Shown here: piece by piece, positions 1-11,705 of the stretch
Position numbering within the stretch: position 1 is the stretch's first letter
Layout of the letters: each line of letters begins with the position of its first letter
NCBI GenBank assembly: GCA_014281115.1
Contig: JACONQ010000002.1
Coordinates: 2,666,001 to 2,730,000 of the forward strand
Direction: 5' to 3'
Origin: Laburnicola sp. R22_1
Taxonomy: Eukaryota; Ascomycota; Dothideomycetes; Pleosporales; Didymosphaeriaceae
DNA: 64,000 nt
Program-made: the position numbers and the translations under genes
Notes under the pieces: generated by a model
What the model was told of the DNA's origin: nothing
Database searches by the model: none
Seen by the model: the letters and a program-made list of their open reading frames with translations, nothing else

Positions 1-500
1 TAATTTTTACGCGGGTCTATAGCATTTTAGCCAAAGAAGAGTAATAAGAATAACATATAAAATAAAGAGAATATAGCAGCTATAATTATAAATTTATAGG
101 CAGGGCACATAGCGTATATAGTAGAGTTAATATACGCATAAGGTAGTATAAAGTAGGTCGAGACTATGGCAGATAGGCGACAGTAGTTCTAGATATTAAG
201 CATAGATTAGTATTAATTTTTAAAGTTTCTACTAGATACTAAGAATAATAGGTATAAGAAGTAAAAGAGAGCGCTATTTAAAAGCAAAGCAAACAAGACT
301 AGAATTAATTAATAGGGACAATTAAAAAAGATAAACACTACTAAGCAGCTATAATAAATAATAGGCAAGATAGTAACATTTTAAAGCGTGTAGAAAGAAG
401 CCATTAAAGCTATTATGGCTAAAGAGACCCTAGTAGTGGCGGTAATACTAATGGGGGTAGGCAAGAGCATATTGTTTATATTACCGGCGTAGGCTAAGTA
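1..500 (+). pseudogene. TLH copy A, segment 1: recombinase box III to helicase Walker A
   Basis: This is the 5' visible part of a RIP-mutated helicase gene that enters from outside the window. Read beside copy B (minus strand, about 30,130 downwards) it follows codon by codon, with TAG/TAA where copy B has Gln or Trp. Near 100-135 it encodes a GH-x8-Tyr motif (His at 106-108, Tyr at 133-135), matching box III of tyrosine recombinases. It then runs into the start of the RecQ domain, with the P-loop reading MGVGKS at about 450-470 in place of GGGKS. The sequence breaks at the TA target site at 499-500, where a Tc1/mariner element sits. The N-terminal zinc-finger half lies outside the window. 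It cannot be expressed as a protein. Confidence 0.85.
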
Positions 501-1824
501 TAGTACTAAGCCAAAAGTCTGTTCCCCGTAGGGGTAAGCGAGGTTCGCCATCATCACCATCCCGTCGCGCAGAGCGCTCCGGCATCCCCAATATCGCTCC
601 CAGAGAGTTAATAATTAATATAGAGATAATTATTTAATTAATATTTTGTTTAATACCCGCGCGCACGCTAGAGAGTAAGTAGGCGGCGTAGTATACTAAG
701 TATAAGCTTACAAATTAGCGAATTAGGAATACTATGCCAGCAATCTTTTAACGCCGCACAGAAGGTCTTAAAGTCCTTATTGCTATCGCTAAGGTCGCCT
801 ATATTAGGGTAACGCTTATGGAGTTCTCTCTTAAGAGACTACTAGAGATGTTTAATAGGGTTAATGTTAGGGAAATAACGCGGCCACTTAATTAGTTGTA
901 TGCTGTGTTCCGCTAAAAAATCGAGCAACTATCGCGTCCTGTGGATGGGCGCGTTGTTGTGCATATAGATATCTCCTGCGTAATAATTATAGAGGAGTCC
1001 TTCGCGTAGAGCTTTAATATAACTCTATGCGCTGTATCCTTTACAATAAGCTGCTAGGTCCCTAGGCATAATTACTAAGGGACTCCGCTAAACCCGCCCT
1101 CTCTAATTAAGCCAGATACCTGCCCATACTATTGCCGCGCAAGATTTTAATATAACTATCTTCTTAATTATCTTATGTCTCTATTTCTTATGTGGGAGGC
1201 GAAAAACCTATATAGATGTACCGCCAGAGTGTCTTTAAATAGAGCACTTATCTAAGAACTAGAAGGGCTGTCCGCGCTAATCCTAATTGCGATATTCCCA
1301 TTTAAATTAACGCCTCTCCTAGGCCACCACGCGAGTGATCTTGGGCTTCTGCGCTGCCTAGAAGTTAGTTAGGCTCTCTGCCTTTAATGCGCGATATGCA
1401 GTTGTTTAAGAGATGCGGCAAAGAGAGGCCTTATAGAGAAGGGCTAAGTATTTAATTCTTAGGTTTTTTCGTGCCTCTTAATAGAGTACACGCTTGTTAT
1501 GTGTATTAAGCGCCTAAGAACGCCCTAATTAAGGTCGTAATTAATTGTAGTATTGTTCTCTATATCTCTAAAGTGTTTTATTAATGTAGCGACGCGTATA
1601 GTTAAACTTCTTAGCCAACTCCCGCGATAATGCGCCCGCCTCACACTTCGCGATAATTAAATCCCGTTGCTAGACAGATAATTCGGCATTGTGACGACAA
1701 TTTCCTAAAATTTCTACACTAAAAGAGCTTATATTAGTGGAGTAATATAGTGTTAAAAATAGGGTGTTAGTGTTAGTGTACGCGCGTTAGCGTGTTAGGG
1801 GAACAGACTTTTAGCTTGGCACTA
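501..1824 (-). mobile_element. Tc1/mariner-type DNA transposon (impala-like), nested in TLH-A
   Basis: The two ends are inverted copies of about 23 bp (TAGTRCYAAGCYAAAAGTCTG followed by TTCCCC), differing only by C/T or G/A changes. They are flanked by a TA duplication at 499-500 and 1825-1826. Removing the element rejoins the helicase reading: the host protein reads LPAWA before it and, in copy B, EQGGTT after it. The length of 1,324 bp fits Tc1-like elements with one transposase gene. The element is oriented with its transposase on the minus strand. It is younger than the helicase copy it interrupts. Confidence 0.9.
690..1689 (-). pseudogene. Tc1/mariner transposase (DD34E type), RIP-inactivated
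   Basis: The transposase cuts and pastes the element through an RNase-H-fold DDE site. A Met codon at 1689 opens a reading MPNYLSS, and the best-kept part is GDIYMHNNAPIHRT, which aligns with the family's QDNAPIHRT block, followed by WPRYFPNINPIKHL for WPPYSPDLNPIEHL. The second catalytic Asp is Asn here (codon at 956-958) and the final Glu is Lys (851-853). Exactly 34 residues lie between them, so the family is DD34E as in Tc1 and impala. Several TAG/TAA stops and at least one frame slip in the N-terminal half add to the damage. The protein is certainly dead. Confidence 0.85.
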
Positions 1825-1970
1825 TAGAGCAGCACTACTATTATTATTATTTTATTAATTGCGTTATAAGGCGACATAAAGTAGTAGTTTAGGAAGTTAG
1901 AAATATTATATATAGAGTAGAAGAGCCGTCGCCTACTTAACGTAGCCGCTATAGTATTAATAATGCCTAA
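1825..1970 (+). pseudogene. TLH copy A, segment 2: helicase motif Ia region
   Basis: This 146-bp piece carries the helicase reading between the Tc1/mariner and Harbinger insertions. It translates as STTIIIILLIALxGDI and so on, which matches copy B's GGTTVVVIPLIALRGDI, the segment just after the P-loop of RecQ helicases. The differences are C/T and G/A type. It ends at the TAA target site (1968-1970) of the Harbinger element. Confidence 0.85.
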
Positions 1971-2294
1971 GGCAGTGTTTACCTCCCGCTTAGCAGTTTG
2001 CTAGCAGTTTCTAAGAAGCTGCTAAGGGTCTAGTGTTTACCTTCCATGCCCCTGGCAGTTTCTAAGAAGCTGCTAGCGGCCTAGTGTTTACCTCTGGAGC
2101 CAATCTAGTAGAAAATTCTACTAGGGTGGCGTATTGGTGGCGTTTAGTGGCTTCGCACGGACAATAACCTGCCTAAAACAGCAAAACTGCTGGCAGTTTC
2201 TACTAGTGCCCTAGAGGTGTAGAAAAAACTGCTAGTAGAGGCTGCCAAACATTGCTATAACGTTACTTCATACTCTTGCTATTATTATTACCCT

Positions 2295-3640
2295 ATGGCT
2301 GGCATTCGCAGCTCCCCACATATTCGTTTACGCAGAACCCTCCCTATTATACTAGTAGCAATTGCTATAGACCTACAGCAGCAATCTTAATTGCGCGCCA
2401 TGCAATTGTTTCTTAATAAGGTGCTCTATAGGCCCACTAGCCTACGTGTGGATAGGATAGAATATGGCTGTGGATTAGAGTGGGTAAAGGCTATGCGCGA
2501 AGGCTACTAGGATAGAATCTATAATATTACTAGCTTGTATAAGGAGCAATTTAAGGCCCTTCTAGAGCTACTAATTAACGAGGAATTAACGGCTTTGGGG
2601 GAGGTGGATGCTAACGAGAAGCTAGGCATCTTTATAGTAGTTGTTAGCAAAGATTAGTTATATTGCTACCTGTGCGAACAATTCTAGCACAGCACAAGGA
2701 CTCTATATCGCGCTTTCTATAAGGTACTTACTATCCTGCGCAATAACCTCTATCCTAAGGTAGTGTAGCCCCTAGAGGATAAGGTACCCTTGCGGATTTT
2801 AATATTAAAAACCTACTCGCTATTCTTTAACAAATGCCGCGAAGCTATAGATAGAACCTATATACCTATCTCTATTAGTAGGAATACTATTAAGTCTGGC
2901 AAGAAGTTTCCTATTAAGTTAGTATAGCGGTGTAGGAAGGGTTATTACTTATAGAATGTTTTCGTCTGTGTAGACTTTGACCTTAACTTCTAGTTCGTTT
3001 TTGCTAGATAGGAGGGCTCCGCACATAATGCCTGTGTTTTCTAGAATGCCTACTTTAAAGGATTTAAGGCCCTGGCTCTAAATACCTATTTTCTAGCGGA
3101 TGGTGGCTACTCTTTAATAGATAGGCTACTACTTATTCCCTATTAAAAAACGCGTTATTACATTAGCGAGTGGGATATTAATAGTAGGAATTCGAAAACG
3201 TCTTAAGAGCTGTTTAACTTATAGCATTTATTGTTAAGAATAGCTATAGAGAGGGCCTTTAGCGTGTTAAAAAGACAGTTTAAGATCCTCTAGGGGGCCT
3301 AATTAGGCTTTAGTATTTAGACTTAGGTGTTTATTATATACGCTTGTATAGCCCTTTATAACTAGCTTAATAGCCAGTAGGGTATTAATGTTACTGCGGA
3401 GGCGAATAAGGCGGAGGCGGATAGGTTAATATGCTAGGATGACACTAAAATAAAGGATAGGTAGCGATTAAGGCTTACTAACAACGAATTTCGCACGGAA
3501 TTAGCCAAATGTATGTGGGAATCCTATTAGGAACATAGACGGGCGCTTAGATTATAGGCTAGAGACATTCTAGGAGAACAATTGCCCTAGCTTATATTTA
3601 ATCTATTTAGCTTAGCGTTTCGGCTTTATCGCGAGCATAG
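2295..3640 (+). pseudogene. Harbinger transposase (DDE_4-like), RIP-inactivated
   Basis: This is the DDE transposase of the element. A Met codon at 2295 begins MAGIRSSPHIRLRRTL. The recognisable core holds AIDRTYIPI (family AIDGTHIPI, first Asp), then VDFDLNF with a following EGSAHNACVF (family DFDLNF and EGSAHDxRVF, second Asp), FLADGGYSL, and IAIERAFSVLKRQFKIL (family NVIERAFGVLKRRFKIL, catalytic Glu). All three acidic residues survive, but several CAG/TGG codons are now TAG, so no full-length protein is possible. The C terminus is uncertain, between about 3,500 and 3,640. Confidence in the family is high because four motifs appear in the right order in one frame. Confidence 0.87.
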
Positions 3641-3689
3641 CGCTTGCCTTCGCCTTATCTTAAAGTAGAGAGATAACCTAGTACACCTC

Positions 3690-5063
3690 CGCCTTAAACT
3701 CTCTAGCTAACTATCTCTTAAATAGTTTAACAGCCTACTAGCTTAGGTTCTTTATATTCTCGTCTAGCTTCTTTATAAAACCCTCTAGAACCTTAGCTAA
3801 TTGCCCATTAAACTTACTTAGAGATCGCGCTAATAGATTGGACTTCTTCTTACCCTTTTTACGTACACGACCCTCCCTTCCCTTCTTAGCCTTCTTCTCT
3901 GCCATATACTTACGTATTCCACCTTTGGCTTGCTTCTTCTAACGCTTCTTCTTTAGCTTCCTATATTGTGCGGCTATAAGAGACCTATTAGAGGTTAATA
4001 ACAAAGTAGCTATAATAGACAACGATTGTAATGTGGCTACTAATTAAGAACGCTTAATTAAAGACTGGCTCTTATTATTCTTGCTTTCCTCGCTCTCCTC
4101 TTTATTATTAACGTTATTAAATAGAAGCTCTAATACCTAGTTATTACTATCCTCTGCCTCTGTATTAATTGCAAACTCGCCTGTTGCAACATAATCTCTA
4201 ATAATATTAATAAGGTATTTATAGCCTAGAGGGGATTCGAATTAAAACGCCTTAAACTTAGAATGCTCGCTAAAGTAGCTATCCATAACCTTCTTACTTA
4301 ATTAAGGTAAGCCCTTCTTGTTATCCTCCTATCTAGATAATCTAGAACCTAGGTAATCTTGCCACAAACTTTAGGACTTTCGAAATATCTTATACTTCGA
4401 TTTATAGTTCTTACTAATTACTACCACTCTACCCATATATACCCTATAAATCTTATCTGTTATCTTATTCTAGTGCTTTGCTTTAAAGCTATTAGCCGTT
4501 TTTTTATATTTAATAATCTCTTTAAGAGCCTAAAGCAACACCTCTTCTATTGTCTTAGTCTATTTTATATATGGCGGCTTGCCGCCTAGCGCTATATCTA
4601 GAGTTGGAGTAGCAGAGTCTCGTACCTTAAAAGAAGGAGCTGGCGTGCTAAAAGAGTTTAGTGTGGCAGAAGAGCGTAGAATAGGATTGGCTAGGTTTAT
4701 AGGCACCTTCTAAGTGACTTTAGAGTTAATAGCAGGTCTAACTAGGAGTAGCAAAGGTACTATAATAACTAACAGATCTTCCTTATTATTAACAATAGGA
4801 ATAGGATCTTCTGGGTTGTTACCACTATACTCTGCAGGTTCCGCAGGTTTAGCAGGCCTACTATTACCTCTAGACATATTAACACTATTGTCTAGAGTGG
4901 GTAGGTTAATTAGCTAGGCCTCTTTCTTGCCCTTTGTAGTCCTAGGCCTCTTTTTAAGAGAAGATAATGCCTCTAGGCGTGCTGGGCGCGAACTACCACG
5001 CAGAGGGGTCTTCTAGAGATCGGATTCCTGGGCCTTTTGAGTCCTCTTGCGGGTTCTGGCCAT
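3690..5063 (-). pseudogene. Second Harbinger gene (probable DNA-binding accessory protein), degraded
   Basis: Harbinger elements usually carry a second Myb/MADF-like protein that works with the transposase. A minus-strand frame opens at 5063 with MARTRKRTQKAQES. It continues through a basic stretch (KKRPRTTKGKK), a long Ser/Pro/Asn-rich middle, and a Lys-rich C-terminal half with a probable coiled coil (RKLKKKR, EKKAKKGREGRVRKKGKKSN) ending near 3,690. Internal stops are mostly TAG/TAA in place of Gln or Trp. I do not see a clear Myb tryptophan pattern, so the accessory role is inferred from position inside the element and its basic composition. Two short plus-strand open frames here are shadows of this gene. 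Confidence 0.6.
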
Positions 5064-5272
5064 TTTTAAGGTGGATTGCGACAAAAACAGTGCCAGATTA
5101 GGAGCCTATTAATTTTAAGATTTGGAGTGCGCTAATTAACGCCACTAACTGCCAGACGGAGGTAAACACCACGCCTTCGGCAGTTTACTATATATAGAAT
5201 AGCTAAAAACGCCTCTTAGCACGTGCATATAAAAACTGCCAGCAAATTGCTAAGTAGAAGGTAAATAATACC

Positions 5273-6470
5273 TAAGTTAGTAGTTATATAGGAGTTTGCA
5301 ATATTTATAAACTATTTAAGAATAATATTATAGTTAGACTAAATTATAATTAATAAGTGCCATATTATATTAAACTAGTAGTACACGTTCTATAAGTAGA
5401 TATAGTAGTTAGATAAGTTAGTTACTACTAAGACGTAAATAGTGTTATTAATAGTAATATTACTACCTAGCAAAGAGAATAAGTTATTCTAGCAGATATA
5501 TTTTAATCCTAATTAGGTTAAAGTATTCTATATAGAGACAGCACGGACAAACGTGGCATACTAGGTAATTAAGGTAAGAAGAATAGCTAGAAAAAAAGAG
5601 GTAGAGAAGATAGTGTTAGACGTTGTATAGCAGAAGTTGCGTAGATATAAGAAGGGTAAGGTTATAATATATAGCAATTTAGTACGCAAGATTAAGGCGT
5701 TAGCGTAGAGGTTAGAGTACTATGCGTATTACTATAATATAATTAGTAAGGTAAGTATATTAGAGAATTTTATATTAGGTAGAAAGTAGGTAATTATAAT
5801 AATAAGCGCGTTAGGTATTGGCGTTAATATTCCTAATATCTAGTGCATTATCTATATTAATTAGCTATTTTCTATATTAGATTATATATAAAAGAGTAGT
5901 AGAGTAGAATAAAATAGGTTGTATAGCAAGGCAGTGTTAATAGTGTAAAAGGGGGCACAGCAAGCGACTAAGAATAAATAAGAGAAAAAGAAGCATAAAT
6001 TAGTGCAAGCGTTAGTAGAAAAAGGCGAGAAAGCGTTATATAGGCGGGTAGTGTTAAGTAGATATTTAGATAGCTAAGAAATAGAGCGGGTAGAATGCAA
6101 AGAGAGAGAAGAAAAGTATAATATATATAGGGAAGCTAAAGAGAAAATAAAAAAAGAGGGAAGTAAGAGTAGTAGCAATAAAGAAGAGACAGACGTGGCC
6201 AAAGTAGAGAGGAAGATAGAGAAGAAAATAAAGAGGAAGATAGAGAGGAAAATAGAGAAAAAGGAGATATAGCGTACGTTTTAGTAGTAAGAATAAATAT
6301 AATAAGATTTATAGTAGAGGTTTATATAAGACTAGTAAAAGGTATATACTAGTATAGGATATATAAGACTATAGGTAATAGATAAAGCGCATAGAACGTC
6401 TAGTAATATTAGCGGGTAGAGAGTTAGCAAGTATAGAAAATAATTAAGAAGATTAAGTAGGGAATTTAGT
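5273..6470 (+). pseudogene. TLH copy A, segment 3: rest of RecQ helicase to C terminus
   Basis: The helicase reading resumes after the Harbinger insertion with EFAIFINYLR and IINKCHIIL, matching EFATFLNWLR and INECHIVL of copy B (the DECH box, here with further damage). Near 5,750-5,880 it reads LENFILGRK and ISALGIGVNIPNI, aligning with the helicase motif around SALGIGVDIPNIQC. From about 5,930 the sequence corresponds to the Lys/Glu-rich C-terminal region (repeated KIEKK/KRKIE words at 6,200-6,270). Homology becomes untraceable about 6,470, where a Fot-type element starts. Damage is heavier than in copy B. Confidence 0.82.
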
Positions 6471-6484
6471 TTACACTATTTTTA

Positions 6485-8262
6485 GGTTATTTTTAGTGTA
6501 GAGTGGCCACCCCACTAAAACGCAACACCTGCATAAAACACGCCACATCTCTCTATAACACTTATTAATATAAATGCCCATAAGCATACTATACAATTAG
6601 CTATTAGGGATTTTAATACAGGTATTTATTCTAGTTATCGCGCTGTGGCTATCGCGTATAGTATTTCTTAATCGACCCTATTAACGCACATTAATGGTGT
6701 ACAAAACCGACGCGTTAGTTACTAATACTAGCAGCGTCTAACTCCTCTACAGGAGAACTTCCTAGTAGACTAAATTCTTAAAGAAGACGTACGCGCCTGC
6801 CCTCCCTCGCACGCTCGCGCTTAAGAAATAGTAAATTAAATTCTGCGTATAAATGGCAACAACTAGCCTATTAGCAAGCTCTGGCTCTTACACTTCCTCT
6901 AGCGCTAGCTACGCGTTGCCTCTATAGTTAGTAAAAAGCTAGAGGCTTAGAGAGCTAATGCAGTAACACTAGAGTAGCTACGCGCGTTTCTAGAGCTCTA
7001 TAAGCAGACTTAATAGCAGATTAATATATAGGCGGAGAATATATATAATATAGATAAGACTAGCATTACTCTAGAGGTATATACTAACACTAGAGTACTC
7101 TCTAGTAGTTAGAAAAAGAAGGCTTATATACAATCTCTAGAGAATTATAAGTAGATCTCTATAATTAAGTGTGTATCTGCAATAGGACAAAAGCTACGCT
7201 ATGCGGTTATTTTTAAGGGCCAAAGCCTATAGATAATATAGTTCTTCTTATCCTACGTACCTAACTAGATTTATACAACCTCTAAGAACAGATAGACATT
7301 AAAAGCAATAGGTGTAGAGTGGCTGCAGCGTATATTTATACCTAAGATAGCTATATCTAATAGCCAGCACAGGCTCCTAATACTTAATAGTTATGGCAGC
7401 TATAGTAATATAGACTTTCTATAGCTTTATAGGCTGTATTGTATATAGCTCTTATATCTATCTACGTACACCTTACACGTCCTACAGCCTCTAGATCTCG
7501 CTTCTTTCTCTATAATTAAGTCTAGTTACAAACGTTAGATCTAGAAGCTTATATTACTTAATAACACTACGCCTATTAAGAAGGAGCGCTTTATTACCTA
7601 CTATTATTAAGCTAGGGAGGAAGGCTGTATAGAGCGTGTGATTCGAGCTAGCTAGTAGGCATCTAGTATCTGCCTATTTAATATTAATTACGTGCTTAGC
7701 TTATTATAGGTCTCTTAGAGGCCTACTACGCCTACATATTAGTAGCAGCCTTAATAGTAGCTCTAGAGCTTCCTTTCTACTTCTTAGGGTCCTCGCAATC
7801 TCTATATAGCGCAGCGCAGCGTCTAGAGCGTTAAGAATCTAGATTATACAACCTGGCTACTCCTATAGAAAGTAGGTAAGGCTCTAGCAGCTATAAATAC
7901 TAGAGCTATAGGCCTAGAAGTAGAGAAAAGACAACTTAAGTAGTAGCTAGAAATATCTACCTCTTAGTGTTAGCGTAAGCGCGTTTGAGTAGACCCAAAT
8001 TAACGCTTTGTAGAGGTAGAGAGTATTAGGGAGGCTATGCGCGTAGCTAAGGCTTTAGCAGCTTAACTACGTAAATCTACTATATTAAGTACTTTAGAAA
8101 TAGCTAATATAGCTATAGTAACTATAGCGCTTAAATCTATATATAGTTAATAGTAATTATAAGTAGTATTACTAAGAAATTGTATATTTTGTGTAGCTGT
8201 CGCGTTTTAGTAGGATGGCTAGCTTACCTAGGTAGCTAGCTTACGTATTAGCTAGCTTATAT
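6485..8262 (+). mobile_element. pogo/Fot-type DNA transposon, copy 1
   Basis: The left end carries GGCCACCCCACTAAAACGC (about 6,504) and the right end carries the inverse of CCATCCTACTAAAACGCGAC (about 8,200-8,220). The right edge extends to about 8,262 as three spaced AGCTAGC words. The inside is a plus-strand transposase relic. The outermost left bases do not match the right edge well, so I could not fix a TA duplication and the limits are approximate. The same subfamily recurs truncated at 24.5 kb, and a sister subfamily is at 44.6 kb. Confidence 0.75.
6570..8160 (+). pseudogene. Fot/pogo-type transposase relic
   Basis: This is a cut-and-paste transposase with an N-terminal helix-turn-helix DNA-binding half and a DDE half. 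The N-terminal part reads QLAIRDFNTGIYSSYRAVA and LLTHINGVQNRR, then RLTPxQENFLVDxIL, which line up with the Fot copy at 46.2 kb. The C-terminal part holds TPIKKERFITYYYQAREEG, ERVIRASxxASSICLFNINYVLS and a basic ending with VQVDPNQRF. It aligns residue for residue with copy 2 at 24.5 kb, allowing for TAG in place of Gln. The DDE triad is not intact: the DGHGSH block reads roughly NSYGSY. It is inactive. Confidence 0.78.
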
Positions 8263-9080
8263 ATTATATATTAAATCTTTCTACTATATACCTTTACTTT
8301 TTACTTTTTTTATACTATAATTCTTTTATATTTACTTTCTACCTACTAGAATATATAAAAACTTCTAGAACTTTATCTTAGAAGTTAGTATAAGTATAGT
8401 ACCTACCTAAGTAAGCAAGACTAGCAGCTCTAGCTAGATACTATACTACTTCTAGCCATTAGTAAAATTATAAATAACTTAACTCTAATATTATATCTTC
8501 CTACCTCTAAGAATAATACTAGTAGGGGAGTAATAGTAGCATTAGTAAAGATATTAAAGTAAAAAAAAAGACGCAAAAGTAGCTCTTAGCGTATAGACTA
8601 TAGCACTAGTATCTTAATTTACTATAAACTACTATTCTTAAATAGATTACTAAAAACCCTAGCTTAGATTACTTTAATAACGCTACCCTATTTATATATA
8701 TAAAGAACACTAAGCTTATATATATAATAAACAATCTAAGCGTTATATATAGGCGCTAGACGGGGGCCTAGATAAAGACTACTTATTTATAGTTTTATAG
8801 TAAAGATTGTACCTTTATAGATATTACTAAGATAATTATATTAGAGGACTATATCTATTTATACAACTCTATCCTAGCTAAATTTAAGGCTAAGACTTTT
8901 CTCTAAAAGTAGTATTATCTAGAGTCGTACGCCCGTACGCGTGTAAAGCTGCTCAAAGATAGTAAGCGTATAAAAGGTAGTTTTTAAGTACCTATAGGCC
9001 ACTATAAAAAATTTAATAGGTTAGACGCTATTTACTATACCGCGTAGATAGAAAAATATAAATAGACTAGTATACTTATA
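8263..9080. other. AT-rich spacer, no supported gene
   Basis: I see AT-rich, TAG-dense DNA with no convincing coding frame in the first 300 bases. From about 8,560 plus-strand coding-like stretches appear (for example YARTRVKLLKDSKRIKG near 8,930-8,980). They may be an upstream exon or N-terminal part of relic R1 but stay in no single frame with it. Confidence 0.5.
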
Positions 9081-9082
9081 GT

Positions 9083-10660
9083 TTTACGCTAATATTAAGA
9101 CGCTATTTAATAATTTTAAAGTATATATATTTAATAATAAGGTAGTAGAGAATCTAGCGCTAGATTCTAGCTATATTCGCTTACTGTAGTAGCAAAGTAA
9201 AAGCGTCACCTTCTCTAAGACTATTTATAAGGGCTCCTATCTCTATAGTAAGAGTCGTGCGTTTTCTAACCTTAGAGATAACTAGCGGAAATTATATAGA
9301 ATCTAAAAAGAGTATTAAGTCTCTCTTCCTATAATAGATAAGATTTATAAGTAGTGGCGCGAGTGAGATCTTTATAATAATAGTATTAATAATGCTTACT
9401 TACTATTCCCCTACTATATTATTTTTTTATAGAAGCTATTTAGCTTCCTCTATACACAAATTAATAAGTACTACTTTCTATTTAAGCATACGCTTACATA
9501 TACTACTAGGACCTACTTACTACTAAAGACTATAGTTATAGTAATCGCGCTATAAGCGCTCTAGTTTTACTATAGTAGTACTATACTAGCTAGAAAGTTA
9601 CTTTTATATAAAGATTACTAGAAATAGAGACGTGGGTAGAATCTTATAGTAAAAGAGGGCCTTAGTATATAGGAGACTATAGAGAAGTGCGGTATAGGCT
9701 AGTCTTTACCTAAGTTTAGCTAGGCGACTATGCAACTAGCGTAGCCCTATAGTAATAATATACTTATTAGGAATCTGCTAATATATACTAAGTATAAGTA
9801 TAGATAGAAAGTAATTAGAAATCTATAGAACGTGTTTATTTAGTTTAATTAGGCAATAGGCTAGTTCTAGTAGTATAGTGTCTCGTAGTATTCTTAACTA
9901 CTTTAAAAGTAGCTAAAGTGTCTATATATTATTTGCCTAGAGTAGTTTAATACTAATATATAGTTATCTATACTAGCAGTCTATAAGAGCTATCTAGAGC
10001 TATTACTAGCTACGCTTAGGCAGAATAGCAACCTAATATTCTGCTATAAGGGTATAAAACGCATATTTCTAGAAGAGGATATAGTTGCGTCGCCATATAT
10101 AGTTATAGAAAATAAAATACGCTTCTTTATAATAAATAAGCTACTAGACCTTCTCTTCCTCTAAGATAATAGCTAAGAGCGCATAGAATAAAAAGGCAGG
10201 CCCTATTATTTTATTCTATAAAAGAGCTTCGAGTATATAAAGAGCTAACTAGACTACCTATAGGCAAGTAGGTAGCTAGACAAGTTCTTATATCTAGTTT
10301 ACCTAACGTATTAGATTCTACTATACTTATTAAATAAGGCGCTAATTATATCTACTAAAGAAAGCCGTACGTAAAGCTTAACTAGACTAATAATATAGTT
10401 TTTAGCTATCTTTATAGATTCTAAAATTAGTGCGTTACTATTTAAAAAACTGCCTAGCACGCTCTTTAATCTCGTCTACTAAGCATACTAGCGCTCTAGT
10501 TAAAGGGGTCTATATAATTAAGCTTAGGAGACGCTAGCGCTTATTAAAGCAGCTAGAAAGTAGGGGCTACTAATACTAGGCTAAAATAAAATAAAGAAAT
10601 ACTAAATTACTAGCTAGAAGAGCGCTAGTATAAAGAAGTTCCTACCTCTATAAAAGTAAA
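9083..10660 (+). pseudogene. Coding relic R1, unknown fungal protein family
   Basis: I do not recognise this protein. If TAG and TAA are read as Gln or Trp, one plus-strand frame stays coherent for about 1.5 kb, with hydrophobic and charged residues distributed as in a real protein. Landmarks are NIKTLFNNFKVYIFNNK at about 9,090, LPKFSxATMQLAxPYSNNIL near 9,705-9,760, LEEDIVASPYIVIENKIRFF near 10,070-10,130, and a Lys-rich end. The middle looks largely alpha-helical (long runs of Leu, Ile and Tyr). No catalytic motif of a transposase, reverse transcriptase or helicase is visible. No terminal repeats could be found, so it may be a cargo gene or a host-gene duplicate caught by RIP. Function is left open. 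Confidence 0.45.
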
Positions 10661-11703
10661 AAATGCCTCCTACTCTATTAATGCAAAAAAGGACCAGAGG
10701 CCTAAGTCTAGATAAGTTAGATAGGCTAATAGTAACCTTTATATAAGAGTAAGGCGCTACTACTAAGAAAGGGGGCATTCGCGTAAAGGCTATTCTAGTA
10801 GCAAGTGCAACGCTATTAAGAAGGCCCTAAAGAAGTATTATTAAAAAATTTAGTACACTAGAAAAGAGTATAGTAAAAGTAGTAGTGTGCTTATATTATC
10901 TACTAGTAGTAATTAAACACATTATAAAATAGAAGCTAGTTTCTATAATACTATAAAAGGTAGACTACCCTTAAGAGCTTGCATATAGTTACTAAGCAAT
11001 ATAGAATATAAAAGAAATACCTCTATTAATTAGTCTACAAATACTATAGCTTATACTTAAGCTCTCTTAGATTCTAACTATTCTATAGTAGCACTAAATT
11101 ATCTTAAGCTTTATCTATACACTCTACAAAACATATTTCTTTAAAAAAATATTATAGTAGACTAGTATACTAAATTTTATACTTAAATTTAGTTTATAAT
11201 TTTAGCTAATATTAAATTCTTATCTATAAGTATTTTTACTAGTAGAAGATATTTTTATATAGTTTATTAAAGACGCTAAATAAATACTTTACTATAATAT
11301 ACTATAAGCTATTTATATTAAAAGGCTTATAAAGTAAATTAAAATTCTAAATAAGTATATAATATAGAAAGGAAAGTAAATTAAGAAAAAAATAACTAAA
11401 TTACTAGAATATAGTATAACTTAATAGTAAATTTAGTTTCTATACGTTTTTTTATAAAGACTAAATTGTTTAAAAAGATATATAGTAGTAGTATATTTAA
11501 AAAAATTACTAGTAACTTAACACTACTATAATAAATATAAAATAACTAAATATTATATTATTATATAAATCTATTATAAGCCTAAAAAGCTATTTTTTAA
11601 ATTAGGTAACTGGTATTTTTAATAAGCTATTTTTAACGTGTTAATAATAATAATAATAAGTATAATGCTTAAATTAGTAGTACTTAGAAATTTTTGTATA
11701 ACA
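10661..11703. other. AT-rich spacer after R1
   Basis: The first 250 bases hold a basic, low-complexity tail that may still belong to R1 (for example KKGGIRVKAILVASATL near 10,770). The remainder is TA-rich sequence with no recognisable gene. A short trinucleotide run of AAT lies near 11,641. Confidence 0.5.
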
Positions 11704-11705
11704 TA

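Larger units (their letters stand above)
1971..5272. mobile_element. PIF/Harbinger DNA transposon with two divergent-family genes, TSD TAA
   Basis: The ends read GGCAGTGTTTACC and, inverted, GGTATTATTTACC, and are flanked by TAA at 1968-1970 and 5273-5275, the 3-bp T-W-A target expected of PIF/Harbinger. The helicase reading of TLH-A resumes directly after the right TAA. Subterminal copies of AGTGTTTACCT recur three times within the first 130 bp (about 1974, 2032, 2085) and inverted near 5160, and are probable transposase-binding sites. Inside are a transposase on the plus strand and a second gene on the minus strand whose 3' ends converge near 3,640-3,690. Of the elements nested in TLH-A this one is only moderately mutated. 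Confidence 0.88.

Noticed and set aside
4359..4917. Two short plus-strand open frames
   Set aside because: They are antisense to the second Harbinger gene, whose minus-strand frame is continuous through this stretch.
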